From assembly GCA_009391225.1 (NCBI GenBank), contig VEXC01000002.1, positions 15,639 to 79,638 of the forward strand: 64,000 bases of DNA, read 5' to 3'. Made by a program: the position numbers and the translations under genes. The notes beneath the pieces were generated by a model. The model did no database searches. It was not told the DNA's origin and saw nothing but the letters and a program-made list of their open reading frames with translations. Positions 16,896 through 25,515 of the stretch are shown here, one piece after another. The stretch's first letter is position 1; every line of letters starts with the position of its first letter. This DNA is from SAR202 cluster bacterium AC-647-N09_OGT_505m (lineage in GTDB: Bacteria > Chloroflexota > Dehalococcoidia > UBA2985).

Positions 16896-18638
16896 ATGCG
16901 CATGACTCGTTTTTTCGGCAAGACACTGCGGGAGGAGCCTTCTGAGGCGGAAATCGCCAGCCATCGCCTGTTGCTGAAGGCGGGGATGATACGGCAGGTG
17001 GCATCGGGGGTGTACAGCTATCTCCCCCTGGCGTGGCGTTCTCTGAGGAAGATAGAGGGCATTATACGCCAGGAGATGGATGCCGCTGGGGGCCAGGAAG
17101 TGAGGATGCCGGCACTCCATCCCCTGGAGCTATGGGAGGAGTCGGGGCGGAGGGATGCCTTTGGCCAGAGTCTGTTCATCCTGGAGGACCGTCGTGAGAG
17201 GCCTCTGGTAATTGCTCCCACCCACGAGGAGGTGGTCACTCTCATGGTGAAGGCCAACGTCCACAGCTACCGGGACCTCCCCCAGCTTCTCTATCAGATT
17301 CAGACCAAGTTTCGTGATGAGTCCAGGCCTAGGGGCGGGCTGCTACGGGTGCGGGAGTTCGATATGAAGGACGCATATAGTTTTGATATCGACGAAGAGG
17401 GGCTGGCACGTAGCTACGATGTCATGGTGCAGGCGTACAAGAACATCTTCAGTCGCTGTGGCCTGCCCGCGGTGCAGGTGGAGGCAGACAGCGGAGCTAT
17501 AGGTGGGAAGGATTCCCACGAGTTCGTCCTACCCACGGAGAGCGGGGAAGACGTAATCCTAATGTGCCCTGCCTGCGGGTACTCTGCCAACGCTGAGCGA
17601 GCTGAGAGCGTGAAACCCTCACAGGATGAGGAAATCCCTCTACCTCTGAGCGAGGTGCACACCCCTGGGATTAAGACAATAGAGGATTTGGCGGCTTTCC
17701 TGGGGATTCCTGAGAGCAAGACTTTGAAGGCCGTTTTCTATGCCTGTGACGGTCAGATAATCTTCGTTACCATACGAGGCGACCTGGAGGTGAACGAGGT
17801 CAAGCTCAAGAATATCCTCCACTGCAATGAGCTACACCTGGCCACGGAAGCAGAGGTGGAAGAGGCCGGGCTGGTGGCCGGTTCGGCGTCACCGGCTGGT
17901 ATATGGAGGTCATTTCGTAAAGAAGGCGTAGCCATAATCGCTGACGATTCCATAAATCTGGGGTCCAATTTCGTGGTGGGTGCCAACCGCACCGATTATC
18001 ACCTGCGCAATGCCAACTACCCTCGGGACTTTGATCCGGACGTGATAGCGGACATCGCCCTGGCCCAGGCAGGCCACTCCTGCCGCCACTGCGGTATGTC
18101 CTTGGAGGCCAAGCCAGGCATAGAAGTGGGGCATGTGTTCAAATTGGGTACATTCTTCACGGATAGGCTGGAGGCTATGTTCCTGGACAGCGAAGGGGTG
18201 CAGAGACCAATCATCATGGGGTGCTATGGCATAGGGATAGGACGACTGCTGGCCGCGGTAATAGAGCAGAACCACGATGAGAATGGCATCGTCTTTCCCC
18301 CCACCATAGCTCCATACCAGGTGCACCTAGTGGCTCTGAACGTTGAGAATCCGGAGGTGGCCCAGGCTGCCGAAGACCTATACCAGCGCCTGGTGAAGGC
18401 TGGCTTGGAGGTGCTGTACGATGATCGCCCGGAGACAGCGGGTGTGAAATTCAACGATGCCGATCTCCTGGGCTTTCCAATCCGTATAGTGGTGAGCCCC
18501 CGGAATCTGAGGCAGGGCTGTGCCGAGGTAAAGCAACGCCACGAAAGCGAGGCGCAGTTGGTGGGTTTAGAAGGGGTTGTGGAACTGGTGAGATGGTTGC
18601 TGGAAACTGCTAGCAGGCCTGGTTTAAGAGGAAGCTAA
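16896..18638 (+). CDS. proS: Prolyl-tRNA synthetase (bacterial type)
   Basis: ProS charges tRNA-Pro with proline. Class II motifs are present: motif 2 in FRDESRPRGGLLRVREFDMK, the APTHEEVVT segment, and motif 3 in MGCYGIGIGRLLAA. Between about residues 225 and 400 lies the inserted editing (YbaK-like) domain of bacterial-type ProRS, which hydrolyses Ala-tRNA-Pro. The C-terminal anticodon-binding domain includes VLYDDRPETAGVKFNDADLLG. The protein has the normal length of about 580 aa. The ATG at 16896 has a GGAGAG box nine bases upstream. Confidence 0.96.
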   Translation: MRMTRFFGKTLREEPSEAEIASHRLLLKAGMIRQVASGVYSYLPLAWRSLRKIEGIIRQEMDAAGGQEVRMPALHPLELWEESGRRDAFGQSLFILEDRRERPLVIAPTHEEVVTLMVKANVHSYRDLPQLLYQIQTKFRDESRPRGGLLRVREFDMKDAYSFDIDEEGLARSYDVMVQAYKNIFSRCGLPAVQVEADSGAIGGKDSHEFVLPTESGEDVILMCPACGYSANAERAESVKPSQDEEIPLPLSEVHTPGIKTIEDLAAFLGIPESKTLKAVFYACDGQIIFVTIRGDLEVNEVKLKNILHCNELHLATEAEVEEAGLVAGSASPAGIWRSFRKEGVAIIADDSINLGSNFVVGANRTDYHLRNANYPRDFDPDVIADIALAQAGHSCRHCGMSLEAKPGIEVGHVFKLGTFFTDRLEAMFLDSEGVQRPIIMGCYGIGIGRLLAAVIEQNHDENGIVFPPTIAPYQVHLVALNVENPEVAQAAEDLYQRLVKAGLEVLYDDRPETAGVKFNDADLLGFPIRIVVSPRNLRQGCAEVKQRHESEAQLVGLEGVVELVRWLLETASRPGLRGS

Positions 18639-18911
18639 ACTGTCCAGCATGAGCGGAGAAGCATGAAGGCCGCTCACCACGAATGGTAAAATAATCTTGT
18701 CATTCTTGTATATTGTGTAGGAAGAATTGCAGGGTAGATTCTGTGAGGAATCCATGGGACACACCTCGGACGCGTTCGTCGCTTCGCTCCTCAGCGTGAC
18801 TGGTAAAAAGGCCATTCATCTTGACTGGAAAGGAAACTTCGCCCGCGAAGCGAGTGCGACAGCATCTCACTGTGGGTGCAAGGCCACGCTTTGTTGCCCT
18901 GCTCAGGTGCC
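18639..18911. repeat. Intergenic region with two eroded repeat units
   Basis: Piece one is at about 18643-18685 (CAGCATGAGCGGAG..., GCTCACCACGAATGG). Piece two is at about 18755-18802 (ACACCTCGGACGCGTTCG, TCGCTTCGCTCCTCAGCGTG). Both are members of the dispersed repeat family seen at 1304, 10139, 11430 and 15680. The region lies between convergent proS and acpP. Confidence 0.45.
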
Positions 18912-19172
18912 TTAGCTGTCGGCGACACCTTTGCCTGTCAGGAATGTGATGGCATCCTGGACTTTTAGCAGGGTTTCCGCATCCTCGTCGGAGATCTCTA
19001 CCGGGTTGTCGTCGGTGCTGAACTCGTCTTGAAAGGCTAGAATAAGGTCCACCAGGTCCAGGGAATCAGCATCCAGGTCGTCTGTAAAGGACGCCTCTGG
19101 GACCACGGCCGATTCTTCCACACCCAGCCTCTCTGCCACTATTTTCTGTACGCGCTCTAGAATTGTTGCCAC
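18912..19172 (-). CDS. acpP: Acyl carrier protein
   Basis: This carrier holds growing acyl chains on a phosphopantetheine arm in fatty-acid synthesis. The attachment Ser lies in LDADSLDLVDLI, the standard DSL motif. At 86 aa with a strongly acidic composition it is a typical ACP, and the N-terminus (MATILERVQKIVAERLGV) is canonical. AGGAGGT upstream supports the ATG at 19172. It lies downstream of nusB and fabD on the same strand and probably forms part of one lipid/ribosome cluster. fabG and fabF, often neighbours, are absent here. Confidence 0.94.
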   Translation of the reverse strand: MATILERVQKIVAERLGVEESAVVPEASFTDDLDADSLDLVDLILAFQDEFSTDDNPVEISDEDAETLLKVQDAITFLTGKGVADS

Positions 19173-19210
19173 CCTGAACCTCCTGTGAACACTAATATTT
19201 CCCAGTTGAA

Positions 19211-19645
19211 TTACGGGCTCGAAAGTTGTTCTGCTTCCACTACGGAGCCCAAGACCCCATTAATGAATCTGAATGAGCTATCGCTGCCGAAGAGTTTAGC
19301 CAGTTCCACCGTCTCGTTTATCACTACTTTGGGTGGGGATGTCCTCTGAGTCATTAGTTCGTAGATTGCCATGCGCAGCAGGTTACGGTCCACTACAGAT
19401 ATCTGAGACACAGGCCAAGATTGAGCGAACTGGGATATTATGTTGTCAATCCGGTTCGTGTTGTCAGATACTCCCCCGACCAGGGCACGTACAAACGATA
19501 CAGTCTCTTCGGTAAGTCGTTCACCATTTAAGTAGCGGCTGCTGACCTGGTCCCAGGGGTGGTCTACGCTATCCACCTCATAGAGAACCTGGAAGGCTAT
19601 CTTTCTGGCCTTACGCCTGGCGGTAACAAAGCTATCATCCGCCAT
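19211..19645 (-). CDS. nusB: NusB, transcription antitermination factor
   Basis: NusB binds the boxA RNA with S10 (NusE) to promote antitermination in rRNA operons. The 144-aa protein has the RRKARKIAFQVLYEVD N-terminus, the SQISVVDRNLLRMAIYEL segment and the PPKVVINETVELAKLFG segment that define the family. It lies between fabD and acpP on the minus strand, 38 bp before acpP, so it is likely cotranscribed with it. A 330-bp gap separates it from fabD. Confidence 0.93.
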   Translation of the reverse strand: MADDSFVTARRKARKIAFQVLYEVDSVDHPWDQVSSRYLNGERLTEETVSFVRALVGGVSDNTNRIDNIISQFAQSWPVSQISVVDRNLLRMAIYELMTQRTSPPKVVINETVELAKLFGSDSSFRFINGVLGSVVEAEQLSSP

Positions 19646-19975
19646 CTTCTTAATCCCCCCCCCGCTGACACTATTCTCTTGTTAAAGGACTCCTCGTTGA
19701 AGGCCGTTTCAACGCCCTGTTTTGGCATGGCCTCTGCGCACAGCTTAGAGTAGAATGCCTTCGCTCTAGGGGAATGAGGAAAAACTCCTACAATCACCCT
19801 ACTAATCCCTTTCCTGGCCAGGAAGAAGGGTAGTACTTATACCCGAGGGATACACCCAGACTCCCCACAAAGTGGGTTTATCCCACTGTATTTCCCTTTC
19901 TTCATCATTTTGCTAAAGGCTCCTGTAACCTGTGGGTCGCCAATGAACTATCTCAAAACTCCGTTTTCGGATAGT
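19646..19975. other. 330-bp spacer with large inverted repeat at its right end
   Basis: No convincing gene is seen. A minus-strand frame (19597-19797) overlaps the nusB start and looks random. A run of nine C occurs near 19658-19666. The only structured part is the inverted repeat at 19934-19988, listed separately, that reaches into the fabD stop codon. Confidence 0.45.
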
Positions 19976-19988
19976 TCATTGGCGACCC
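19934..19988. repeat. Perfect 19-bp inverted repeat spanning the fabD stop codon
   Basis: GGGTCGCCAATGAACTATC (19934-19952) is the exact reverse complement of 19970-19988. The right arm encodes the last residues (LGRQ) and stop of fabD, so the left arm is an inverted duplicate of the gene end. Inside, AAAAC/GTTTT can extend the stem. On the minus strand no U run follows. It could act as a very stable 3' hairpin or as a decayed transposon-like end. Confidence 0.8.
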
Positions 19989-20935
19989 AAGAGTTTAATG
20001 GTCTCCAGGTCGCTTATGTTGGTTACCTCTGCATTTTCGTTGATGCGCTTGACCATGCCGCTGAGTACCTTGCCAGGCCCTATCTCGTAGAAAGTGGTTA
20101 TCCCAGCTTCTGTCATGTGCATCACCGAGTCCTTCCATTTGACGCACGAGCAGAGGCCGGAGGTAAGTTCCTCTTTTATCTCCTCGATAGTAGTTAGCGG
20201 TAGACCTGTGCAGTTGGCGACGATGGGCATTGACGGCTGGTTGAATGTGAGGTCCTCTACGATTTTGGCCAGTCCCTCCTGGGCTGGTTTCATAAGACGG
20301 GAGTGAAAGGCCCCAGCTACCGCCAGGGGTACGGTCCTTCTAGCGCCCCTCTCATTCGCCAACTCCATAGCCGTTTCGACGGCTGCTTTTTCTCCGCTTA
20401 TGACTGTTTGATCTTCGGTATTCACGTTTGATATCTCGGTTCCGGTTTCCCGGCAGACCTCTTCTATAGCAGTGTCGTCCATGCCCATAATGGCGGCCAT
20501 TCCACCTTCCTTCAGGTCGGCGGCATACTGCATCAACCGACCTCGCTCCCTCACCAGACGCGCTCCATCCGTGATGCTCAGGACCCCAGCGGCCACGAGA
20601 GCGGTGTACTCTCCCAGACTATGCCCGGCCACAAAGGTGGCGTTGGGCATTTCGCTTTTCCCCAGGGCCTCCTCCATTGCCTTGAGACAGGCAAGACTCA
20701 CAGTCATGATGCCTGGTTGAGCGTTTACAGTTCTTCTCAGTTCGTCTTCCGGCCCTGCGAAGAATATTCTGGAAACGGACTCTCCTAGAGCTTCATCCAC
20801 CTCGTCAAATACGGCCTTTGCCGCTGGGGATGTTTGATAAAGATCCAAGCCCATTCCCACAGCTTGGGCACCTTGTCCTGGAAACAGGAAAGCCACCTTG
20901 GCCCCAGGATTTGAAGAATTGGAACTAGTGCTCAC
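19976..20935 (-). CDS. fabD: Malonyl-CoA:ACP transacylase
   Basis: FabD transfers malonyl groups from CoA to ACP to feed fatty-acid elongation. The family marks are FLFPGQGAQ near the N-terminus, the nucleophile Ser in GHSLGEYTALV, the catalytic His in AFHSRLM, and a conserved Arg in VRERGRLMQYA. The 319-aa length is normal. The start is GTG (20935), leaving a short Ser/Asn-rich N-terminus. It sits downstream of DUF177 and rpmF, the usual order of this cluster. The stop codon is embedded in a strong inverted repeat. Confidence 0.95.
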   Translation of the reverse strand: MSTSSNSSNPGAKVAFLFPGQGAQAVGMGLDLYQTSPAAKAVFDEVDEALGESVSRIFFAGPEDELRRTVNAQPGIMTVSLACLKAMEEALGKSEMPNATFVAGHSLGEYTALVAAGVLSITDGARLVRERGRLMQYAADLKEGGMAAIMGMDDTAIEEVCRETGTEISNVNTEDQTVISGEKAAVETAMELANERGARRTVPLAVAGAFHSRLMKPAQEGLAKIVEDLTFNQPSMPIVANCTGLPLTTIEEIKEELTSGLCSCVKWKDSVMHMTEAGITTFYEIGPGKVLSGMVKRINENAEVTNISDLETIKLLGRQ

Positions 20936-21007
20936 AATATACTCCTGAATCGTTTATACGATAGCTCTAGTGTCAATAGGTACTGGAGTAGGGAATCAAT
21001 AGCCTCT

Positions 21008-21202
21008 TTACTGTCCCGTGGACGCTTCCTTTGCTATTACCTCCCGGCCATTGTAGTATCCACATGCGGTGCATACTCGATGAGCCCTCCTTGGGCTATG
21101 GCATTGAGGACAGGTATTTAGCTGGGGGACATGAAGGCGATAGGAGGCCTGGCGACGGCCTATTCGTGTCCTGGTGCGCTTTTTCTTAGGTAGTGCTCCC
21201 AT
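21008..21202 (-). CDS. rpmF: Ribosomal protein bL32
   Basis: This small protein of the large ribosomal subunit (64 aa) starts with the family's basic MGALPKKKRTRTRIGRR. It carries a zinc-binding four-Cys set in CPQCHSPRRAHRVCTACGYYNG. The retained Cys residues mark the zinc-containing form. It lies 14 bp after DUF177 on the same strand, the near-universal bacterial pairing. Confidence 0.96.
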   Translation of the reverse strand: MGALPKKKRTRTRIGRRQASYRLHVPQLNTCPQCHSPRRAHRVCTACGYYNGREVIAKEASTGQ

Positions 21203-21216
21203 AGAATCGTCTCCGG

Positions 21217-21747
21217 TTACTTATTTGTCGGGGTTGCAAGAAGATTCAGCAATGGACCCCATCTGGAATCAATAGATGTAGAGCATTCACACGGATTATC
21301 GTTGAGATTGGTTCCGCAGGTGGCGCATAGGCCGGCACAACTCTGCTGACACAGAGGCTTCATGGGAAGATTTATGATAACGTACTGCCTTGCAGCCTCG
21401 GTCAAATCAAGAATGTGACTGGAGTCCAAGGTGAAGACATCTTCCTTGGCATCCTCCCGTATTCTGATTGGAGCACCGCTGTCTATTTGCACAATGGGCA
21501 GGTACTCCTCGTCAAGGCGGAAGCGCACAGTATAGTCGGAGTTAGTTAGGCAACGACCGCACATGCTGGAGGCGTTGGCCTCTACAGGGCCGCTTACCCA
21601 GACACCCTGGTCAATACAAGTAACGGTTATTTCTCCCTTGACACTAGTGGTACCAGTCTCTGGTAAAGCCTCCAAGGTCTCATCCAGAGAAAAGCTCCTG
21701 CGAGCTCCGACGCCTTCCTTCAGTAGCTGGGATACATTAAATCGCAT
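21217..21747 (-). CDS. DUF177 (YceD-like) protein
   Basis: DUF177/YceD proteins are encoded next to rpmF in most bacteria and are linked to 23S rRNA and ribosome assembly. This 176-aa copy has the CGRCL motif near residue 64 and the C-terminal CQQSCAGLCATCGTNLN segment with its conserved Cys residues, typical of the family. It is the first gene of the cluster DUF177-rpmF-fabD. The start is ATG 21747. Confidence 0.9.
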   Translation of the reverse strand: MRFNVSQLLKEGVGARRSFSLDETLEALPETGTTSVKGEITVTCIDQGVWVSGPVEANASSMCGRCLTNSDYTVRFRLDEEYLPIVQIDSGAPIRIREDAKEDVFTLDSSHILDLTEAARQYVIINLPMKPLCQQSCAGLCATCGTNLNDNPCECSTSIDSRWGPLLNLLATPTNK

Positions 21748-22180
21748 AGCATCTCACCAGGCCAAATCCCTCCATCCAACAGAGAGCGATTATATCTATA
21801 GGCAACTTTGGTGTCAAGGAGGATACTGTATGATTGCTAATATTTTCACATACATTTCAGGAATTTCCAAGTCAGGGGAATCGGCTATGTGTTCACTTGG
21901 TGGTGCTAATCCTAGTATGGAGTTATCGGAGTAGGTTCAGGCATTGTGGGCATACTATCTGCCAGCGCTAGCGAGTTTTCGAGGGAAGCAATCCGGGGGT
22001 GTGGTAGGATATCATCGGATTCCTCTTTCCGATTACATTGGGGGCTCTTTGGACTCTTGAAACAACTTATAATTCCCTGGCAATTATATGTGCCCTAGAG
22101 AGATGTCGGCAAATATTGGATTGAGCCTTTTCCTCCTGCATGGAAGGGGCTATAATGGCTTTAGCATGGGAGGGGGAGCG
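21748..22180. other. 433-bp spacer, nothing recognised
   Basis: This is the divergent region between DUF177 and a small membrane-protein gene. A frame open from 22088 runs into the downstream gene but its first 31 residues look non-coding. No repeat, RNA gene or strong promoter stands out. A GGGAGGGGGAG stretch at the right end is the ribosome binding site of the next gene. Confidence 0.45.
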
Positions 22181-22585
22181 ATGCCTGAGCGGTATCAACG
22201 CGAGATAGAAGAGATTCTCCAGCAAGTAGGGGAATCTGCTTCCGGGGTGGAACCCAAGCAGGCCGAAAAGGGTTCCATATTAACCCAGATTCCCCATTTG
22301 GTTAGTAGAATAGGAAATCTTATTTATGTGAGTTCCGGACGGCTCATGACCATCGGTATAGTCTTGCTATTGACGGCGATGGTTGTCAGCATCATGTTTC
22401 CGGGACTATTGGGTCCCCTTGTCTGGTTGGTGCTTATTCTCTTTATACTGGTATACGCTTTGTTCTTTGCCCGCCCCAATCCCAAGACGGAAAAGCGATG
22501 GCGTGGGAGGGCAATTGAGCCGCCGGCATCAACTTGGGGAGGAAACAACTTGTGGTACAGGTTTCAGCGCTGGCTGAAGCGCTAG
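22181..22585 (+). CDS. Small membrane protein of unknown function
   Basis: The 134-aa product begins MPERYQREIEEILQQVGE, a charged cytosolic helix. Two closely spaced hydrophobic helices follow at about residues 55-72 (LMTIGIVLLLTAMVVSIMF) and 77-95 (GPLVWLVLILFILVYALFF). A short basic tail follows (NLWYRFQRWLKR). A strong GGGAGGGGGAG ribosome binding site fixes the ATG at 22181. I do not recognise a named family. Proteins with a similar acidic-helix/two-TM plan are common in Chloroflexota. Confidence 0.7.
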   Translation: MPERYQREIEEILQQVGESASGVEPKQAEKGSILTQIPHLVSRIGNLIYVSSGRLMTIGIVLLLTAMVVSIMFPGLLGPLVWLVLILFILVYALFFARPNPKTEKRWRGRAIEPPASTWGGNNLWYRFQRWLKR

Positions 22586-22755
22586 GGATGCTGTAGGCGG
22601 ATTCATCCAATTCGAGATTTGCTCCCCAGGCCGTTCAGACATGTGAGGCATTGCCTCGATAGCAGATCAAATCGGAATCTTCTCAAACATGTTGTGCGCA
22701 CTCGCTTCATATGCCACTGGGCAAGCGGATTCGCCATGACATTGGGCATGCCATA

Positions 22756-23838
22756 CTAATCGAAGCTCTTCATATGCTGGATTGTGGCGGCGTCTAGACG
22801 CTGGATTACCGCCGTTACAAGATCAGCGGTGGAATCGAAGTCTTGGCGGCTGATTATACCGTAGTGGCTGTGGAGGTATCGAGTTGGTACGGCGATGTTG
22901 ATAGTTGGGGCACCTCCTCCGGACCGTTGCATCTCGGCCCCATCCTCGCCATAGCCGCTCAGCACATCAAACTGCACGGGGATACCGTTTTCCTTTGCCA
23001 CATCTATGAATAGGTCTCGTAGCTTGAGGTTGGGTAGCATTGAGGTGTCGTGGAGAAAGATGGCGGGGCCTTTCCCCACACGTTCTTGTGATTCTTCCGG
23101 AGAGATGCCGGGATAATCCCCGGCGACCCCTGCTTCTATATTGATTCCGATGTCGGGCCCTATCTGGTAGCTGCTAGTGTGGGCACCGCGTAGGCCAATC
23201 TCCTCCTGCACCGTGGCCACCGCGTAGAGGGTATTGGGCGGTGGGGCGTTCTGGAGGCGTCGCATCACCTCTATCATGACCCCCAGGCCAACGCGATCGT
23301 CCCAGGCTTTGGCCAGGTAGAGTGAGCCACCACTCAATGGTGTGAACTTGCTATCCGGGGAAATGGGGTCTCCGGGACGTATTCCCAGACGCTCTTCCGC
23401 GTCTTCGAGGCTGCTGGCACCCACGTCTATGAACATCTGCTCTCGTTTGAAAAGCTGGGATCGGGCCTCGGGGGTCATGACGTGGACAGTCTTTATCCCG
23501 GTTATACCGGGTACAGGCCCAGTCCTGGTCAGAATGACCCACCGCTGATTGATAAGGGCCTGATCCAACCACCCACCGAGGGGCAGGAACCTGACGTAGC
23601 CCTCAGCGGTGACGAATTTGACCATAAGTCCTAACTCGTCCATGTGGGCTGCCATCATGATTCGGGGGCCTCTGTCATCCTCGCTCAATCTAGCCATGAG
23701 CGACCCGATGCCGTCGGTCTCTATGTGGTGGCAGAGTTGGGAGAATTCCCGTTGCATTATTGACCTTACAGGACTCTCAAAGCCGGAAGGGCCATGGGCG
23801 TTTGTTAGCTCCTCTAGCAGAGACTCTATGTTGTCCAT
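22756..23838 (-). CDS. M42-family metallo-aminopeptidase
   Basis: This cytosolic zinc/cobalt aminopeptidase (glutamyl aminopeptidase/FrvX/TET type) normally forms a large dodecamer. Metal ligands and catalytic residues are seen in AAHMDELGLMV (His), KAWDDRVGLGV (bridging Asp), VQEEIGLRGA (catalytic and ligand Glu), and RYLHSHYG near the C-terminus (His). The ligand usually written D in this family falls at NIEAG, with Glu. The frame opens at 23862, but ATG 23838 (MDNIESLLEEL) follows a GGGAG box and is preferred (about 360 aa). Confidence 0.9.
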   Translation of the reverse strand: MDNIESLLEELTNAHGPSGFESPVRSIMQREFSQLCHHIETDGIGSLMARLSEDDRGPRIMMAAHMDELGLMVKFVTAEGYVRFLPLGGWLDQALINQRWVILTRTGPVPGITGIKTVHVMTPEARSQLFKREQMFIDVGASSLEDAEERLGIRPGDPISPDSKFTPLSGGSLYLAKAWDDRVGLGVMIEVMRRLQNAPPPNTLYAVATVQEEIGLRGAHTSSYQIGPDIGINIEAGVAGDYPGISPEESQERVGKGPAIFLHDTSMLPNLKLRDLFIDVAKENGIPVQFDVLSGYGEDGAEMQRSGGGAPTINIAVPTRYLHSHYGIISRQDFDSTADLVTAVIQRLDAATIQHMKSFD

Positions 23839-24089
23839 TGCACACTCCCGTAAGTCGTTCATACTGATTGGAGGGATATCAGTAGCGTATACACATTTCT
23901 CTATGTGTCAAGTAGGATTCTGCAGTAGGCATTTACGCTTTTCCTGTCTTCTTTTTCAGTTCTGGACGAGGTATAGAGTGATGACCAGCCTTGTAGTATA
24001 CTGGCGTGCACTCTGAGCAATGCTAATGGCTACTTTTTGTTGGACTGAAATGCGCATCATCTATTTAGGGCAGGGGCTCCCGCTGGGAG

Positions 24090-25412
24090 GTGTGTCTGCA
24101 AACTGATACGCCTTTTCCCCAAGGGAGAAACGTTCTCCCTCGCGTGTTCTACGGGTGGTACATTCTGGGAGCTGGTATGGGAATCCACCTGTGGGTCAGC
24201 ATGGCCTGGATATATGGGATGCAGATTTTCTTCACCCCAATCATCAACGCCTTTGGTTGGAGCCGCGCCGCAGTTTCAGGCGCCTTTGCACTGCAACGAC
24301 TGGAAGGGAGCATAGCATCCCCTCTGGAGGGGTTCTTACTGGACAGGTTCGGGCCACGACGAATGATAATCGTGGGAGCTTCCATACTGGGTCTCGGCTT
24401 AATCTCCTTGAGCTTCCTCAGATTCATATGGATGTTCTATGCCTCCGTGTTGCTGGTCTCCCTGGGTGCCAGTGCTACCAGCGGTATGCCCCGCAACTGG
24501 GCTATTGTCCAGTGGTTCCGTCGAAAGCGAGGAAGGGCCTTGGGTATTGGTTCCAGCGGGGCCGTGCTCAGCGGGCCGTTGCTTATTATAGTGGTATGGT
24601 TGGTGGAGAACGTAGGCTGGCGGCCTGCCTTTGTAGTCTTGGGAATAGCCACCTGGTGCGTTTGTATCCCTTTGGCCCTGGTATTCCGATCTACACCACA
24701 GGAGCATGGCCTGCTACCGGACGGTGACCCACCCAAGGTGGCTAATCAGGCATCCTCCCAGGGGGTGCGGCAGCAAGTAGGCCATTCCCAGCCGACTACC
24801 AACGACGGAAGTCTGACGGCAATACAGGCATTGAGATCACCGATATTCTGGCTTCTCAGTGTTGTCTTTGGCGCCCAAACCATGGGAGTTAGTGGCCTCA
24901 TGGTTCACCTTATTCCATACTTCCAGAGCATCGGCTTTTCCACCTCGGAGGCGGCATCTGTGCTGGGCGCTTTTACGTTGCTCAGTGTCTTTGGACGCTT
25001 GGGAGGTGGCTGGGCCATGGACTACTTCGATCGGCGTCTGGTGCTAGCTACGCTCCTGGGATGCCTGTCAGTATCTTTTCTCCTCCTGGCTAACATCAAC
25101 GCATACTGGCAGATAGTGCCCTTTGCGCTTCTCTACGGGACAGCCTTTGGAGGGATGATTCCGGCACGGAGTGCCATTGTGAGCAGCTACTTTGGGACTC
25201 AGAATTTCGGTGCCATTCAGGGTCTTACACAGAGCATCACGGTTCTTGCTGGTATGGTCTCGCCAGTGCTGATGGGCTTTGTCTTCGACGTAACTGAGTC
25301 CTATGTTCTATCCTTTTACATCTTGATGATTGTGGCAGGACTCGCCATTCCAATGACTCTCCTGGCTAGGCCACCCAAGCTGTCGGTCGAGATGGCCGAC
25401 AATCAAGCATAG
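24090..25412 (+). CDS. MFS transporter, FYGWY (OFA/monocarboxylate-like) type
   Basis: This 12-helix major facilitator carrier begins after a short tail with VFYGWYILGAGMGIHLW. It contains the inter-helix signature GFLLDRFGPRRMIIVG between helices 2 and 3, and a central loop with EHGLLPDGDPP. A second protein in the window (35144-36463) shares all these marks, so they are paralogues. The GTG at 24090 lies very close to a GGGAGG box. A GTG at 24144 is an alternative start just before VFYGWY. The substrate is unknown, and organic acids are typical of the group. Confidence 0.88.
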   Translation: MCLQTDTPFPQGRNVLPRVFYGWYILGAGMGIHLWVSMAWIYGMQIFFTPIINAFGWSRAAVSGAFALQRLEGSIASPLEGFLLDRFGPRRMIIVGASILGLGLISLSFLRFIWMFYASVLLVSLGASATSGMPRNWAIVQWFRRKRGRALGIGSSGAVLSGPLLIIVVWLVENVGWRPAFVVLGIATWCVCIPLALVFRSTPQEHGLLPDGDPPKVANQASSQGVRQQVGHSQPTTNDGSLTAIQALRSPIFWLLSVVFGAQTMGVSGLMVHLIPYFQSIGFSTSEAASVLGAFTLLSVFGRLGGGWAMDYFDRRLVLATLLGCLSVSFLLLANINAYWQIVPFALLYGTAFGGMIPARSAIVSSYFGTQNFGAIQGLTQSITVLAGMVSPVLMGFVFDVTESYVLSFYILMIVAGLAIPMTLLARPPKLSVEMADNQA

Positions 25413-25515
25413 GTGAATAGTATCCGCCCCAGCGACTAAGAGTTCTGGCATGGAAAACACCTCCTTACCGGCTGAGAAGGGGGCCAGCCTAAATATCGCT
25501 ACAGTGCGAGCTCTC

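Noticed and set aside
16563..17120. 185-aa minus-strand frame over the proS start
   Set aside because: It overlaps conserved proS codons and shows no family resemblance. The leader is better explained as non-coding.
19597..19797. 66-aa minus-strand frame upstream of nusB
   Set aside because: It overlaps the nusB start and shows no protein-like conservation.
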